From assembly GCF_019097595.1 (NCBI RefSeq), contig NC_080731.1:21805366-21869365 (forward strand): a stretch of DNA of 64,000 bases, given 5' to 3'. The position numbers were made by a program, and so were the translations under genes. This DNA is from Hemibagrus wyckioides. Lineage: Eukaryota; Chordata; Actinopteri; Siluriformes; Bagridae. This document shows, piece by piece, positions 54,540 through 64,000 of this stretch. The first letter of the stretch is position 1; each line of letters opens with the position of its first letter. Under the pieces are notes generated by a model. That model did not search any database, had not been told where the DNA came from, and saw only the letters and a program-made list of their open reading frames with translations.

Positions 54540-54813
54540 ACACACAGAGTAAGACAGTAGGATTGTGATGATGTTTCTAACAGTCTGTTATCTTGTTAGA
54601 GATTTTCCTCTTCATCAAATTCATCTGTAGTTTTATTTAAACATCTGTGAACTGTGGAAGTCCTGTTTCATTCAGTTCACTGCTGAGTTTGGGAAGGAAA
54701 TATAAATGTTCTAAAAAAAAGTGATAAACATTTAAAAATATACAGATTTGTATTTATTTATTTACTGGCAGATTGAAATTGAAATTTAGAAAAATGTTGT
54801 GTGTGTGTAACAG

Positions 54814-55029
54814 TTAGGAACGAGTGAAACAGTCTGTACAGCAGGCTAAAGACGGAAAAATGGAGATCATCAGGGAAGCAAAGGTTGAGATTGATCACCT
54901 GGAGCAGATGCAGTACCTGAACACTGAATATGTAGTACCGGTCACACCGTTCTCCATGTTAAAGAGGGCAGAGCTGTACTGGTACAGACTACTGAACAGT
55001 GATGACAAATAATAATGACTGAGAAAACA
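54814..55029 (+). pseudogene. Gene B second coiled-coil exon, broken
   Basis: After (TG)nTAACAG the expected TTGAAGAGGCGA-type start is TTAGGAACGA, which puts TAG in the frame that then reads VKQSVQQAKDGKMEIIREAK. Near the end a TAA follows LLNSDDK. Related to exon 10 of gene A (RAELYWYRL shared). Donor-like GTATGT at 55030. Confidence 0.75.
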
Positions 55030-55265
55030 GGTATGTTTCTATAGTAAATAACCTGACTAACATAACTCATCTAAAACACCAAAACACTGACCAAATTAAC
55101 CTAAACAACCTAAATGACCTGAGCAACCTTCAACCACACTAACCAGACTAACGCGACCCACCTGATTAAACCAAACTAACCTAAACAACCCACCTAACTA
55201 ACTGAAATAAGCTGTTTTGTTAACTAACTCTATGACCTAAATGACTTTACTGACCAACCTTAATG
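55030..55265 (+). repeat. CTAAC/CTGAC-rich tract in gene B
   Basis: Degenerate AACCTAAACAACCTAAATGA-like units, same type as before the terminal exons. Confidence 0.6.
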
Positions 55266-56040
55266 AAGAATCTCCAGCACCAGTGTCTTCATATCAGATC
55301 AGACTCCTAAACCCAACTGTGAAAGATGGCTCTGTAACCTTGTAGAAGCAGCAGATGTGCACACGGACTGACTGTATGGGAGACAAAGCTGATGACACTT
55401 TGTGGTGGTGACTACAGAAGAGCATGAAGATGAACAGAACTCAGGCAGGAGGTTAGAGGGCATACACAAAGAGACAGAATTCTTCCAGAAACACAAAGAA
55501 TTCAGAAAAAGGTTTCAGAAAACCTGTAAAGAAAAATCAGACATCATGCTGCAGGAGCTGGAACTTCACCAGACCACAGAAAGGATCTCTGCCCAGACAA
55601 TGATGCTGTAAATCACCAGTGCTACAGGACAGACTGCTACATGGACCAGTGGAATACTGTGTGTTCTGGGAACATATCCCAGTTCCTCTAATGAAACATG
55701 CAGGAGGTGTTATTCAGGATGATGAAGCTTCTCATCATCAAGAGGAATTAGGGACCTAGTGACTGGAGTGCTGGAATGGTTCTGGTTCTTGATATGAACA
55801 CAGCAGCCACTGAATGTTCCCCCAAATTGTTGTGCAGTGAGAAAACAACGGTGATATGATGAAAATTGTGCAGTGTGAATTCAGCATAAGGTAGATGATT
55901 CTAGATTTTGGTAGATGGTAGATCATCTGAGGAGTCTCAACAGCTGATTACCTTCATTACACCATTTGTTCTTTATTTACTTACCATTTGTCCAGCACAT
56001 CAGAGCTCTTCCATATAAGAACGTGTCAGTGTTTGAATGG
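55266..56040. other. Unassigned region in gene B
   Basis: An open frame at 55402-55611 (charged, TTEEHEDEQNSGRRLEG) is not recognised. Nothing else supported. Confidence 0.4.
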
Positions 56041-56380
56041 ACTGTAGGACTGTTTGGGTGGAGCTGTGGGTCACATGGATGATGTGCTTGTATGTAGAAG
56101 GTGTCCTGAGGAACATAGCATTGTTGATGCAGAACTAAAGAAGCTGTATCACTTTCCTGACCCACAATCTGTCTTCAGCTGGATTCCAGCCCGACTTGGA
56201 TCAACTGGCTGCTGTTCTACCAGTGTGTCTGAGGTCTGCAGCTTTCTTGGAGTGATGAACCAAATTGAGAAGCTTGTTTCAGACCTGGGCAAGAAAACAA
56301 AGCTCCTGTGAGCCCTCCCGTCTCAGAGAAATCTGTGGTTCTGGGAGAAACTACAGCAGGAGTCATTTTCATTGCTGGAA
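56041..56380 (+). pseudogene. LTR-retrotransposon RT fragment
   Basis: The frame shows VGHMDDVLVCRRCPEEHSIV followed by CSFLGVMNQIEKLVSDLGK, corresponding to the MDD active site and the following RT block of a gypsy-like pol, then VSEKSVVLGE in a shifted frame. No LTRs found. Confidence 0.6.
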
Positions 56381-56484
56381 ATATCAGAGAGCTTGTTACT
56401 GTGCAGGTCTGCAGTAAAGTTCAATTAAGAAGCTGCTGCTCTGTGTGGTCAGTACAGTGTCTCCACTCGTTCACCAACACAACA

Positions 56485-56718
56485 AACTACTAACCAAATA
56501 ACTTGATTAAACTAACCTAACCTCCCTGACAACTAACTACCTAACAACATCTAACTGCTTAACTACCCTAAATATCCAGACCCAACAACTTAATCTGATT
56601 AATGTAAAATACTACCTCGATGACTAATTAATGTAACTAATCTAAACTCCATAACTAACAGCAATGACCTAACCTACCTAAAATATCAGACTTAACTAAC
56701 CTAAGCAGCCTGAAAAAA
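56485..56718 (+). repeat. CTAAC-rich tract before the terminal exon of gene B
   Basis: Repeated CTAACCTAACC-, CTAACTACCTAAC- and ACTTAACTAACCTAAG-type units, as in genes 0 and A. Confidence 0.7.
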
Positions 56719-56737
56719 CTGTGTGTGTATTGAGCAG

Positions 56738-56905
56738 ATGAAGAAGAAGCTGGGGAAGGTGATGGATGGTTTACAAAAGCTCACAGTTGCAGCAGAGCAA
56801 GATCAGAAGACAATGAGCTCCACAGAGGTGGATGAGATGTAGGAAGATCTGATGGTGATGAAGTGGTGTGGAGAGATAAGGAAGGAGATAAATTACCTCA
56901 TATAG
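56738..56905 (+). pseudogene. Gene B terminal coiled-coil exon with premature stop
   Basis: Acceptor (TG)nATTGAGCAG. The frame MKKKLGKVMDGLQKLTVAAE aligns with KVEELMNSLQKLRDGAE of gene A, but TAG at 56840-56842 interrupts it in VDEM-stop. The remaining sequence still resembles the exon end (GTGGTGTGGAGAGATAAGG). Confidence 0.78.
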
Positions 56906-57725
56906 CACAGAGTTGGATTTGTAAAAATGGGAATTTTTATCAGGATTAAATTATTTAATTAATTAATTAATTTTTTAAATAGTGCAGTAGATAGCTGTGT
57001 GGTTCTGGTTCTGTTGGTTCTGGTTCTCTGGTATATGGACAAATCACATGTCTCTACTGCTTCTGCTCCTGAGACTTGGTGAAACAGCTGTTTATCACCA
57101 TGATGTGGACTGGAAATTAAAACAAACTCTGTGTTGTAGCAGTGATTACGGTGCCTCTATAGAACAGCTCGACATTTCAGTTAATGAAGCATGTGCAGGT
57201 GACACCGGCACACAATCCATGTTTGCTCATTTAGCTCAGATTATTTACTGTTAATTCTGTGAAATGTCCTGCCCTGTGGGATGGTCAGAGTCTGTCTTTC
57301 CTGTGGGAGAAAGTGCAGGAGATAATAGAGAAGTGATTTTGGTGCTTTTCTTGTTGACTCAAGATCTAAGAAGTAAATATAAATGAACTGACTCATGGTT
57401 CATGAACCATGCCATCAGACCAACACTTGTCAGGATTAAACTCAATGATCATCACAATTCACTTCATCTCTTCTAACTGGATTTGCTTTAGAAAAAAAAG
57501 ACAAAAGCTTTTCTGTATTTACTGTCACAGAAACATTTCTGTGGTGTAAAAATTTTTCTGCTACATGTTTTATATTAAAGAACAGCATCACTGTTTCATA
57601 TCTTACACAGTAACACACACTTACAGCTACACAAACATATACCTCATGTAGATACACACAATTAGAGCTACACAACACACTAACACACTTAAAGCTACAC
57701 AAACATATACCCAGATACTGCACCA
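56906..57725 (+). other. 3' UTR-like region of gene B
   Basis: Shares TAGCTGTGTGGTTCTG, AAACTCTGTGTTGTA and TATATTAAAGAACAGCATCA with the 3' UTR of gene 0. Confidence 0.55.
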
Positions 57726-57727
57726 GA

Positions 57728-57862
57728 GGCTTGCAGAATTGGAGTTTAGAGAGCAAGCCTTGAAACCACACTATGCCAGGTAGGCATGTCCAGGTGTATT
57801 GAGGTTGGAGAGAGATTTGCTGTGGAGACCCCTGAAGGGAAAAGCCAAAAGAAGAAGAAGAA
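57728..57862 (+). mobile_element. Short 3' tail of an RTE-like LINE
   Basis: GTGGAGACCCCTGAAGGGAA followed by AAGCCAAAAGAAGAAGAAG is the usual 3' end of the RTE-like family present at 11.2 kb. Confidence 0.6.
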
Positions 57863-58000
57863 ATTTCTGGCATTTAACAGAGACTCTAATCCAGAGTTAC
57901 TTACATTTTCATCTTATTTTATATAGCTGAGCAATTGAGGGTTAAGGGCCTTACACAGGGGCCCAGAGGTGGCAGGCAGAGTTGGTGGTCCTGGCACAAT
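57863..58000 (-). repeat. SINE/LINE tail fragment
   Basis: TCTGGCATTTAACAGAGACT, then GAGGGTTAAGGGCCTTACAC: a common teleost repeat block in reverse orientation. Confidence 0.5.
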
Positions 58001-59880
58001 TAATCTCCACCATCATTTGAATGGACAATCTCAGGTCTAACCAGACACCTCGGCCATGCACTCAGTTTAACCCTTCCTGAATGGAAACATACGTAGAAGT
58101 TCATGCAAATAGGCCACACTCGAACCTCACCTGAGCAGTATCAACGCTGACAGCAATATGGGCTACGTTTCTGCTGCGGCCAAGCCATTCATTGCTGTGC
58201 AGACTGGCCGGAGAGACCTCCTGGCAGATCTACCACTGTCCCCTCGTTTTGCTGTTGCCGGTAATGTGCAATAATCCATGTCAATTCCCTCCTGTTGTTT
58301 TAGCCCTTGTAGACTCCTGATCAACCATCAATATTATTTACTACTGCCTAGCAGAAGACCTCCAACTCCTTACTAAGCCATGCACCATCCCATTAAAAAT
58401 CACAGCAATGGATAATCAACCCATTGGAGATGGCCTCTTCACTCATCAAACCTTCCCGCTCATCATGCAGACCAGGCCGTTTCATACTTAAAGTACCCTG
58501 CTCGTCACCTCCTCCCCTGTGAACCAAATCATCCTGGGGTTCCCCTGGCTACATACTCACAGCCCTCTTATTTCCTAGAGTGACAAAGAACTCGCACATT
58601 GGTTACCTTACTGTTAACAGCACTGCCTCAAGTGAGCCCTTCCTTTACCCTGTCTCACTACAACAACCGAAAGCCCAGACACCACACTAACAATCGACTT
58701 GCCAAAGGAATATCAGGACCTGCAGGAAGTCTTCAGCAAAGTCTGTGCCACCAAGTTACCACCTCTCTGCCTGTGGGACCACTGCATTGATGATCTGCCC
58801 AATACAGCCCTTCCCAAGAATTGCATCTATGGCTATGGAGGAATACATTAAAGAAGCATTGTCATTTGTCATTTGTCTTTTTGCCCCTCGGATAAAGCAT
58901 CTGGCTTTGTGGCCCTGTATAGATTACCGGGGATTGAACACCCCAGGAATGCCCCACTGTACCCTCGACCCTCCGTCAATGAACCATAGAGTAGGTACAC
59001 ACCTTAACCAGTTCAGGGCACCCAGCTATCCAGAGAATGATTCAGCTCTTTAGAAAATACATTCTGGTGGCTTTCGCTACCTATGGACCTATGTCAACAC
59101 CTGCCCCATCTGTGCTCAGCTATGCATGCCCCACAAATTACCAGTCGGACTTCTGGAACCCCTCTCAGTGCCAGCACCCCTGGTCACACGTTTTGTTTGA
59201 TTTTATCACCAACCTCCCCACTCCCATGGTTGTACTACAGTCCTCATTGCAGTGAACTGGTTCTCGAAGACCTACAAGCTCGTTCATCTTAAGGGCCTTC
59301 TTAAGGTCATGGAAACAGCTGATGCACTAATGGAGCACATATTTTGTTGCTTCGGTATACCTAAAGACATCGTCTGTGACAGGGGTACACAGTTCACCCT
59401 TTTGAATCTGAAAAGCCTTCTGCAAAAGGTTGGACATTAACGTAAGCTTGACTGGATACCACCTTGAATCTAACAGCCAAGTAGAATGACACAATCAGGA
59501 GCTGGGGCAATATCTCCATACTTACTGCAGCCAGGACCAACAGAGGTAGAATGAATTCATCCCATGGGCCAAGTATGCCCGAAATTTTGTCACACCTGTA
59601 GCCACTGGTCTCATGCCATTTCAGTTTGTTCTGGGCTATCAACTGCCACTGTTTCCTTGGTTAGGGGAACCATTGGATGACCCAGCAGTGGACAACTGGT
59701 ATCATCAGAACAGAGAAATGTGGGAGAGCACCCATGTACGTCTCCAAAGAGCGGTATGCCTTCAAAATACACAAGCCAACTGCAGGCACCGCCCACACCC
59801 TGCTTACCAGCCAGGTAAAATTCTTTGGTTGTCTACCAGAAACCTAGGCCACAGACTCCTCTGTGGGAAATTAGATACAA
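58001..59880 (+). mobile_element. Ty3/gypsy relic without LTRs
   Basis: Pieces in pol order on the plus strand: a protease-like block near 58310 (LVDSxSTINI-like) and TAMDNQPIGDGLFTHQTF near 58400, RT start near 58750, then a large deletion to integrase (FGIPKDIVCDRGTQF at 59355-59400; the downstream E block degraded) and the C-terminal HPAYQPGKILWLSTRNLG near 59800. Many stops. Confidence 0.75.
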
Positions 59881-60355
59881 GATTCAAAACATTTATTGTC
59901 ATGTGCACAGTGAGAAAACAAGTTGAGAACAAGTGAGAAACAATTAAATTCTTTCTTTGCTGTACACAGTGAATGCCAGACAAATACAAAAACTATGTAA
60001 AAAAATAAAACACACACAAATCCATAGTAAAAACAAACATAATAAAAAACAAAACTATGCAGCAGAATTATAGATATAGACTATGTAAATATAGAAATAT
60101 AGACTATTTTTTATCAGAATCAGAAAGAGCTTTATTGCCAAGTATGTTTGCACATACAGTGAATTTGTTTGAGTGTCACAAGCTCTAGTGCAACACCACC
60201 AGTAAAAATACACATTTAAATAGAAAAATAAAATAAATTGTGCATATAGAATAGAATAGAATAGAATAGAATAGAATAGAATAGAATAGAATAGAATAGA
60301 AAAAGATGTGATGTAGGGTGGTAAGAAATAAATTTGAGGTTATAAATATGAGGAC
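59881..60355 (-). repeat. LINE 3' ends and (GAATA)n tract
   Basis: CAAAACATTTATTGTCATGT and AGAGCTTTATTGCCAAGTAT are antisense 3' ends of teleost LINEs. (GAATA)n covers about 60248-60300. Confidence 0.65.
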
Positions 60356-61460
60356 GCCATCGCACACCTCCATCACGCAGCCCTGAGCCACCTGGACAGC
60401 AGAAGGGGGAATTATGTCAAAATGCTGTTTGTTGACAACAGTTCAGCGTTTAACACCATAATTCCCTCCATACTCACCACTAAGTTGGAGATCCTGGGCC
60501 ATCCTTAGCCTATCCCTGTGTTGGTGGATCTCCAACTTCCTGCGAGACAGACCTCAGGCAGTACGGTTGGGCAACCATGTCTCACCCTCACTCACCCTCA
60601 GCACTGGAGCCCCCCAGGGTTGTGTTCTGAGCCCCCTGCTGTACTCTCTGTATACCTACGACTGTGTGGCCACTTCCAGCTCCACCAACATCGTGAAGTT
60701 TGCGGACGATACTGTGGTGGTGGGCCTGATCTCCAATAACGACGAGACGGCCTACCTAGAGGAGATTAAAAACCTGGAGACATGGTGCCAGGTCAACAAT
60801 CTCCTCCTGAACATCAGCGAGACTAAGGAGCTGATAGTGGACTTTAGCACAATGCAGGAGAGGAATTACCAGCCCCTCATCATCAACGGGTCCCCAGTGG
60901 AAAGAGTGGACAGTTTCCGTTACCTAGGTGTTTACATCACGCAGGACCTAACATGGTACTGTCACGTTAACACCCTGGTGAAGAAGGCCTGGCAGCATCT
61001 TTATCATCTCAGACACCTGAAGGACTTTAAACTGCCCTCAAAGGTGCTAAAGACATTCTACGACATTCTACACCTGCACCATTGAGAGCATCCTGATGGG
61101 AAGTATCACAGCCTGGCTTGGAAACAGCACCACACAGGACAGGCAAGCTCTCCAGAGGGTGGTGTGATCAGCCGAGCGTACCATCCGCACCGAGCTTCCT
61201 GACCTGGACACCATATACAGCAAGAGCTGCTGGACCAAAGCCAGGAAGATTATGAAGGACCTCAGTCATCCCAACAATGGACTCTTCTCTCTGTTGAGGT
61301 CAGGGAAACGTTTCCGTTCCTTGAAGGTGAACACAGAGAGAATGAGGAGGAGCTTCTTCCTGCAGGCCATTCGGGCCCTCAGCCAGAACACCTAGTACCT
61401 GGACTTTCTGGACATACTCCCACACGACATGACATTCTACCTCACTGTGCAGTGAGATGC
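60356..61460 (+). mobile_element. LINE fragment with RT
   Basis: RT from [16 protein letters not shown] through [20 protein letters not shown] and [19 protein letters not shown] to [14 protein letters not shown]; a frameshift near 61070 and stops later. Same family as the LINE in the 7.5 kb gypsy relic. Confidence 0.82.
60567..61085 (+). pseudogene. LINE RT palm and thumb
   Basis: An open frame of 172 codons includes the intact FADDT box and the C-terminal [18 protein letters not shown]. It ends at a frameshift just before CTIESIL. The upstream fingers and endonuclease are missing. Confidence 0.8.
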
Positions 61461-62060
61461 AGTTACTTGATATAATAGCAGCAGTAACATTAACAAATGT
61501 GCAATATGAGAAGGGGCAATTTAGTTAAACTGATATATGAGATAGATTAAACTAGTCTATGTCCTCTGGGCACCTGTTTAAAAGTCTAATGGCTGGGAGA
61601 AAGAAGGAGTCCCTTAATCTGGAAGTCCTGCATTTCACACTCCTCTACCTCCATCCTGAGGGTGCATGTTGGGGTTGGGTGGGGTCCTTAATGATGGAGG
61701 CAGCTCTCCTTTAGACTCTGCAGTGATAAATGGTCTGCAGTGATAAATGGTCTGCAGCGAGGGCAATGGAGTCCTGATGATCTTCTCAGCAGTCTTCACC
61801 ACTCTCTGCAAATGTCTGCAGTCCCTCATAATAGTGCTGCCATACCACACAGTGATGCAGTTGGTCAAGACACTCTCAATAACACAGCTGTAGAAGTTGT
61901 TGAGAATCCTAAGTGGCATGCCAAACTTCCTCTGTGTGATAGAGCTGTTGTTGTGCCTTCTTAACCAGCTGGGTGGTGTTTAGTGTCTGTGACATCCTCG
62001 CTGATTAGGACCCCCAGGTCACCCTCTCCACTTCAAGCTGTTGGATAAACAGTGGCTGAT
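61461..62060 (-). mobile_element. Antisense LINE 3' fragment
   Basis: The minus-strand frame 61919-61635 reads LRILNNFYSCVIESVLTNCI and HLQRVVKTAEKIIRTPLPSL, the RT C-terminus of a different LINE, with a duplicated 18-bp stretch (GATAAATGGTCTGCAG) at 61725-61755. Confidence 0.7.
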
Positions 62061-62418
62061 GTGTTCTCTGAGTTTTTCTTTTTGTTGTTTTGGCTTGGTC
62101 CTCCCTGACGTCTTCACCGGTTCACTGTATTGTATATATCACAACATTATAATATATCTGCCATATTTCACTGCTGTGTTGTGTGTTGTTATTCCTACCT
62201 CTGGGGCATCATATTCATGTCTGTTCCATCTCCTATACATATATAAAACCCTGTTGCGCTTCTCACGCTGTGCGTCCCAACCCTAGACCGGGTCGTAACT
62301 GTACATACATATGTCTATACTGCACTACTACTTTGCATTTCTGGTTAGATGCTAACTGCATTTCATTGCCTTGTACCCATGTGCAATTACAATAAAGTTT
62401 AATCTAATCTAATCTAAT
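62061..62418 (+). repeat. LINE 3' UTR with (AATCT)n tail
   Basis: Ends with CAATTACAATAAAGTTTAAT followed by CTAATCTAATCTAATC, a typical LINE 3' tail. Confidence 0.55.
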
Positions 62419-62633
62419 CATTTGGGACAAGCAGGTGTTTGAATGTAGCTGTGTGCTCTGCCTGTGAAGCAAAAGTCAATTTTACATTTTTGAGTGCTTC
62501 CTTATATAATGTATCTTTATAGCAGTGATTTGTACAGAAAAATGCTTTTTCTTTATATTTTGTATGTTTTGACAAAAAATAGAATTTTGTATAACATAAT
62601 AAAAGTCTTTTCAAAACTCAATCAATTCAATTC

Positions 62634-62689
<56 letters not shown>

Positions 62690-62700
62690 AATGATGACAT
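62419..62700 (+). promoter_or_regulatory. Promoter region of gene C
   Basis: Homologous to the upstream region of gene B (GTGTTTGAATGTAGCTGTG, CAAAAGTCAATTTTACATT). Contains (CT)n at 62638-62687. Confidence 0.5.
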
Positions 62701-62777
62701 CACCGGATGGTTTGGAAACGAAAGTCAACCGAAAGTCTTGCATTTTCAAGGCAAGAGGAAAGCCAAGCAAGCTCCTG
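62701..62777 (+). other. Noncoding first exon of gene C (predicted) with IRF core
   Basis: GGAAACGAAAG at 62714-62724 contains AANNGAAA, followed by a further CCGAAAGTC. The exon ends GCTCCTG with donor GTAAGT at 62778. Confidence 0.5.
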
Positions 62778-62812
62778 GTAAGTTCATACACAAACACACA
62801 CACACACACACA

Positions 62813-62850
<38 letters not shown>

Positions 62851-63565
62851 CAGCTATATTTTGTTAAAAAAAAAAAAAAACCTCTTTTTTCTACTTGTAC
62901 ACTGTCATTCAAAAGATCATATTAAAGTTGAACATTGAGCATTCACAGTTTAAGAAAAGACTTAAAAGTATGCAGCTGAACAGGTTCAGCTTAGGTCATT
63001 GTTTTAGTGCATACACACCCAGACACACACACACAGATGAATGCTTGAATGCTGCTATCATGTGTGATCATGTTTTTTTTACACACACAAAGTGTTTTCT
63101 CTGTTACTCCAATCCTCATTAAAGCAGAGTTTTTATTGAGTGTTAAATAAAGTTCCAGAGTAATTCAGTCTAATGCTGTGGAAGAAATGCTGGAGATGTT
63201 CTACTGACGTTCCTCTCGGCTTCTTTTCTTTAAAACAGCTGAAGCTGGAGAAAGTGTCATGTAGAAATGATTTCTGTCTGCAGTTTGAGGAACTCAGCTG
63301 CTGAATTTTCAGCACAGTTATCAGAAGCTGGAGCTGATGATTAAACCCTGAAGCTTTTCTTTCAGTTTTTAAAGCATGTGTGTGTGTGATGTTTGTTAGA
63401 AAAGTGTTTATTAGGATCAAAGCTGACTGACTGCTGAATGTGTGTAAAAGTGAGTGAATTCAGTAAATTGCAGCTTTAATGATAAAGTGTTGCTATGAGT
63501 CCATGTCTGTCTCCTGCTTTATTCTCCACCTGTGCAGTGCTGATGGTGGTGTTGTGTCTCCACAG
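62778..63565. other. Intron 1 of gene C
   Basis: (CA)n tracts at 62796-62847. 63090-63565 is nearly the same as 28491-28968 of gene A. Uninterrupted by transposons, so it shows the ancestral spacing of first and second exon (about 0.8 kb). Confidence 0.65.
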
Positions 63566-63628
63566 CCATGCAGTTCTGCAGCCTTCATCACTGTGTCCTG
63601 GTCTTCCTCATCCTCACATTCACCACTG
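63566..63628 (+). CDS. Gene C signal-peptide exon (gene continues beyond the window)
   Basis: ATG at 63568; the same signal peptide as genes A and B. The donor reads GTACAT instead of GTAAGT, a weaker site. Later exons lie outside the window. Confidence 0.7.
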
Positions 63629-64000
63629 GTACATGGCATTACACCACAAATACACACTATATACTACACAATATACACTACACACTATACAGTATATACA
63701 AGGGTAGTTTCAGTCTCCCTTAAGGTGTGAATTGTGGGCGGGGCTTAATAATTTAAACTGAAGTTTCGCATTTGAAGGTAACTCTGCCAAGACCTGTAAC
63801 ACAGTTTAAATAGTGACTTGTACTGTTCTTGTCCTTTATCGTTCTAAATCATATTTTAATCTACATTACAAACGCTAAACATAGGTTTATTTACATAAAC
63901 TGAGTATACTTTATATATACAATATACACCTATCAGCCATAACAATATAAGCACTGACAGGTGAAGTGAATAACACTGATTATGACAGGGTCATGGGTAT
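63629..64000 (+). other. Start of intron 2 of gene C with Tc1-like end
   Basis: ACACTATATACTACACAAT repeats, then from about 63921 CACCTATCAGCCATAACAAT, the start of the Tc1 subfamily also found at 27728. Confidence 0.6.

Overview
This is a stretch of vertebrate nuclear DNA, almost certainly from a teleost fish. Three things point that way: the load of teleost-type transposons (Tc1-like, DIRS-like, Ty3/gypsy chromovirus, RTE-like and L2-like LINEs, tRNA-derived SINEs), long (CA)n/(TG)n microsatellites, and short exons with GT-AG introns. A catfish or other ostariophysan is my guess, but the sequence does not prove it. By eye, well over half of the window is transposon-derived.

The host content is a tandem family of immune-type receptor genes, all on the + strand. 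Gene 0 contributes only its last coding exon and 3' UTR (2.68-3.30 kb). Gene A is complete and open. It has a noncoding first exon with an ISRE-like motif (23.43 kb), a signal-peptide exon (28.97 kb), a V-type Ig exon (33.76 kb), two copies of an unusual Ig-like exon (34.74 and 38.93 kb), a transmembrane exon (40.14 kb), four homologous coiled-coil exons (40.99, 43.66, 44.26 and 45.77 kb) and a coiled-coil terminal exon (47.52 kb). All splice phases fit and give a predicted type I membrane protein of about 695 residues. Gene B (50.28-57.6 kb) keeps its first exon and signal exon but has lost its Ig and TM exons; its three remaining coiled-coil exons are damaged. Gene C starts at 62.7 kb and runs off the window. 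A degraded Ig exon at 16.5 kb marks a further lost relative.

Layout: 0-1.6 kb DIRS-like relic; 1.6-3.3 kb end of gene 0; 3.7-4.9 kb Tc1 relic; 5.2-6.2 kb LINE relic; 6.4-10.3 kb antisense gypsy split by a LINE; 11.2-16.2 kb two LINEs fused head to tail; 16.3-17 kb small repeats around the Ig pseudo-exon; 18.3-23.1 kb Ty3/gypsy chromovirus with both LTRs; 23.1-49.1 kb gene A, whose introns hold hAT-like, Tc1, L2 and other LINE copies; 49.1-57.6 kb gene B pseudogene; 57.7-62.4 kb gypsy and LINE relics; 62.4-64 kb start of gene C.

The most interesting element is the receptor itself: Ig domains outside the membrane and a cytoplasmic tail made of tandem, symmetric (phase 0-0) coiled-coil exons. 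The tail has no ITIM or ITAM that I can see. The first exons carry interferon-type IRF motifs. I do not recognise this architecture as a named receptor family. Its function is inferred only from domain types and promoter motifs.
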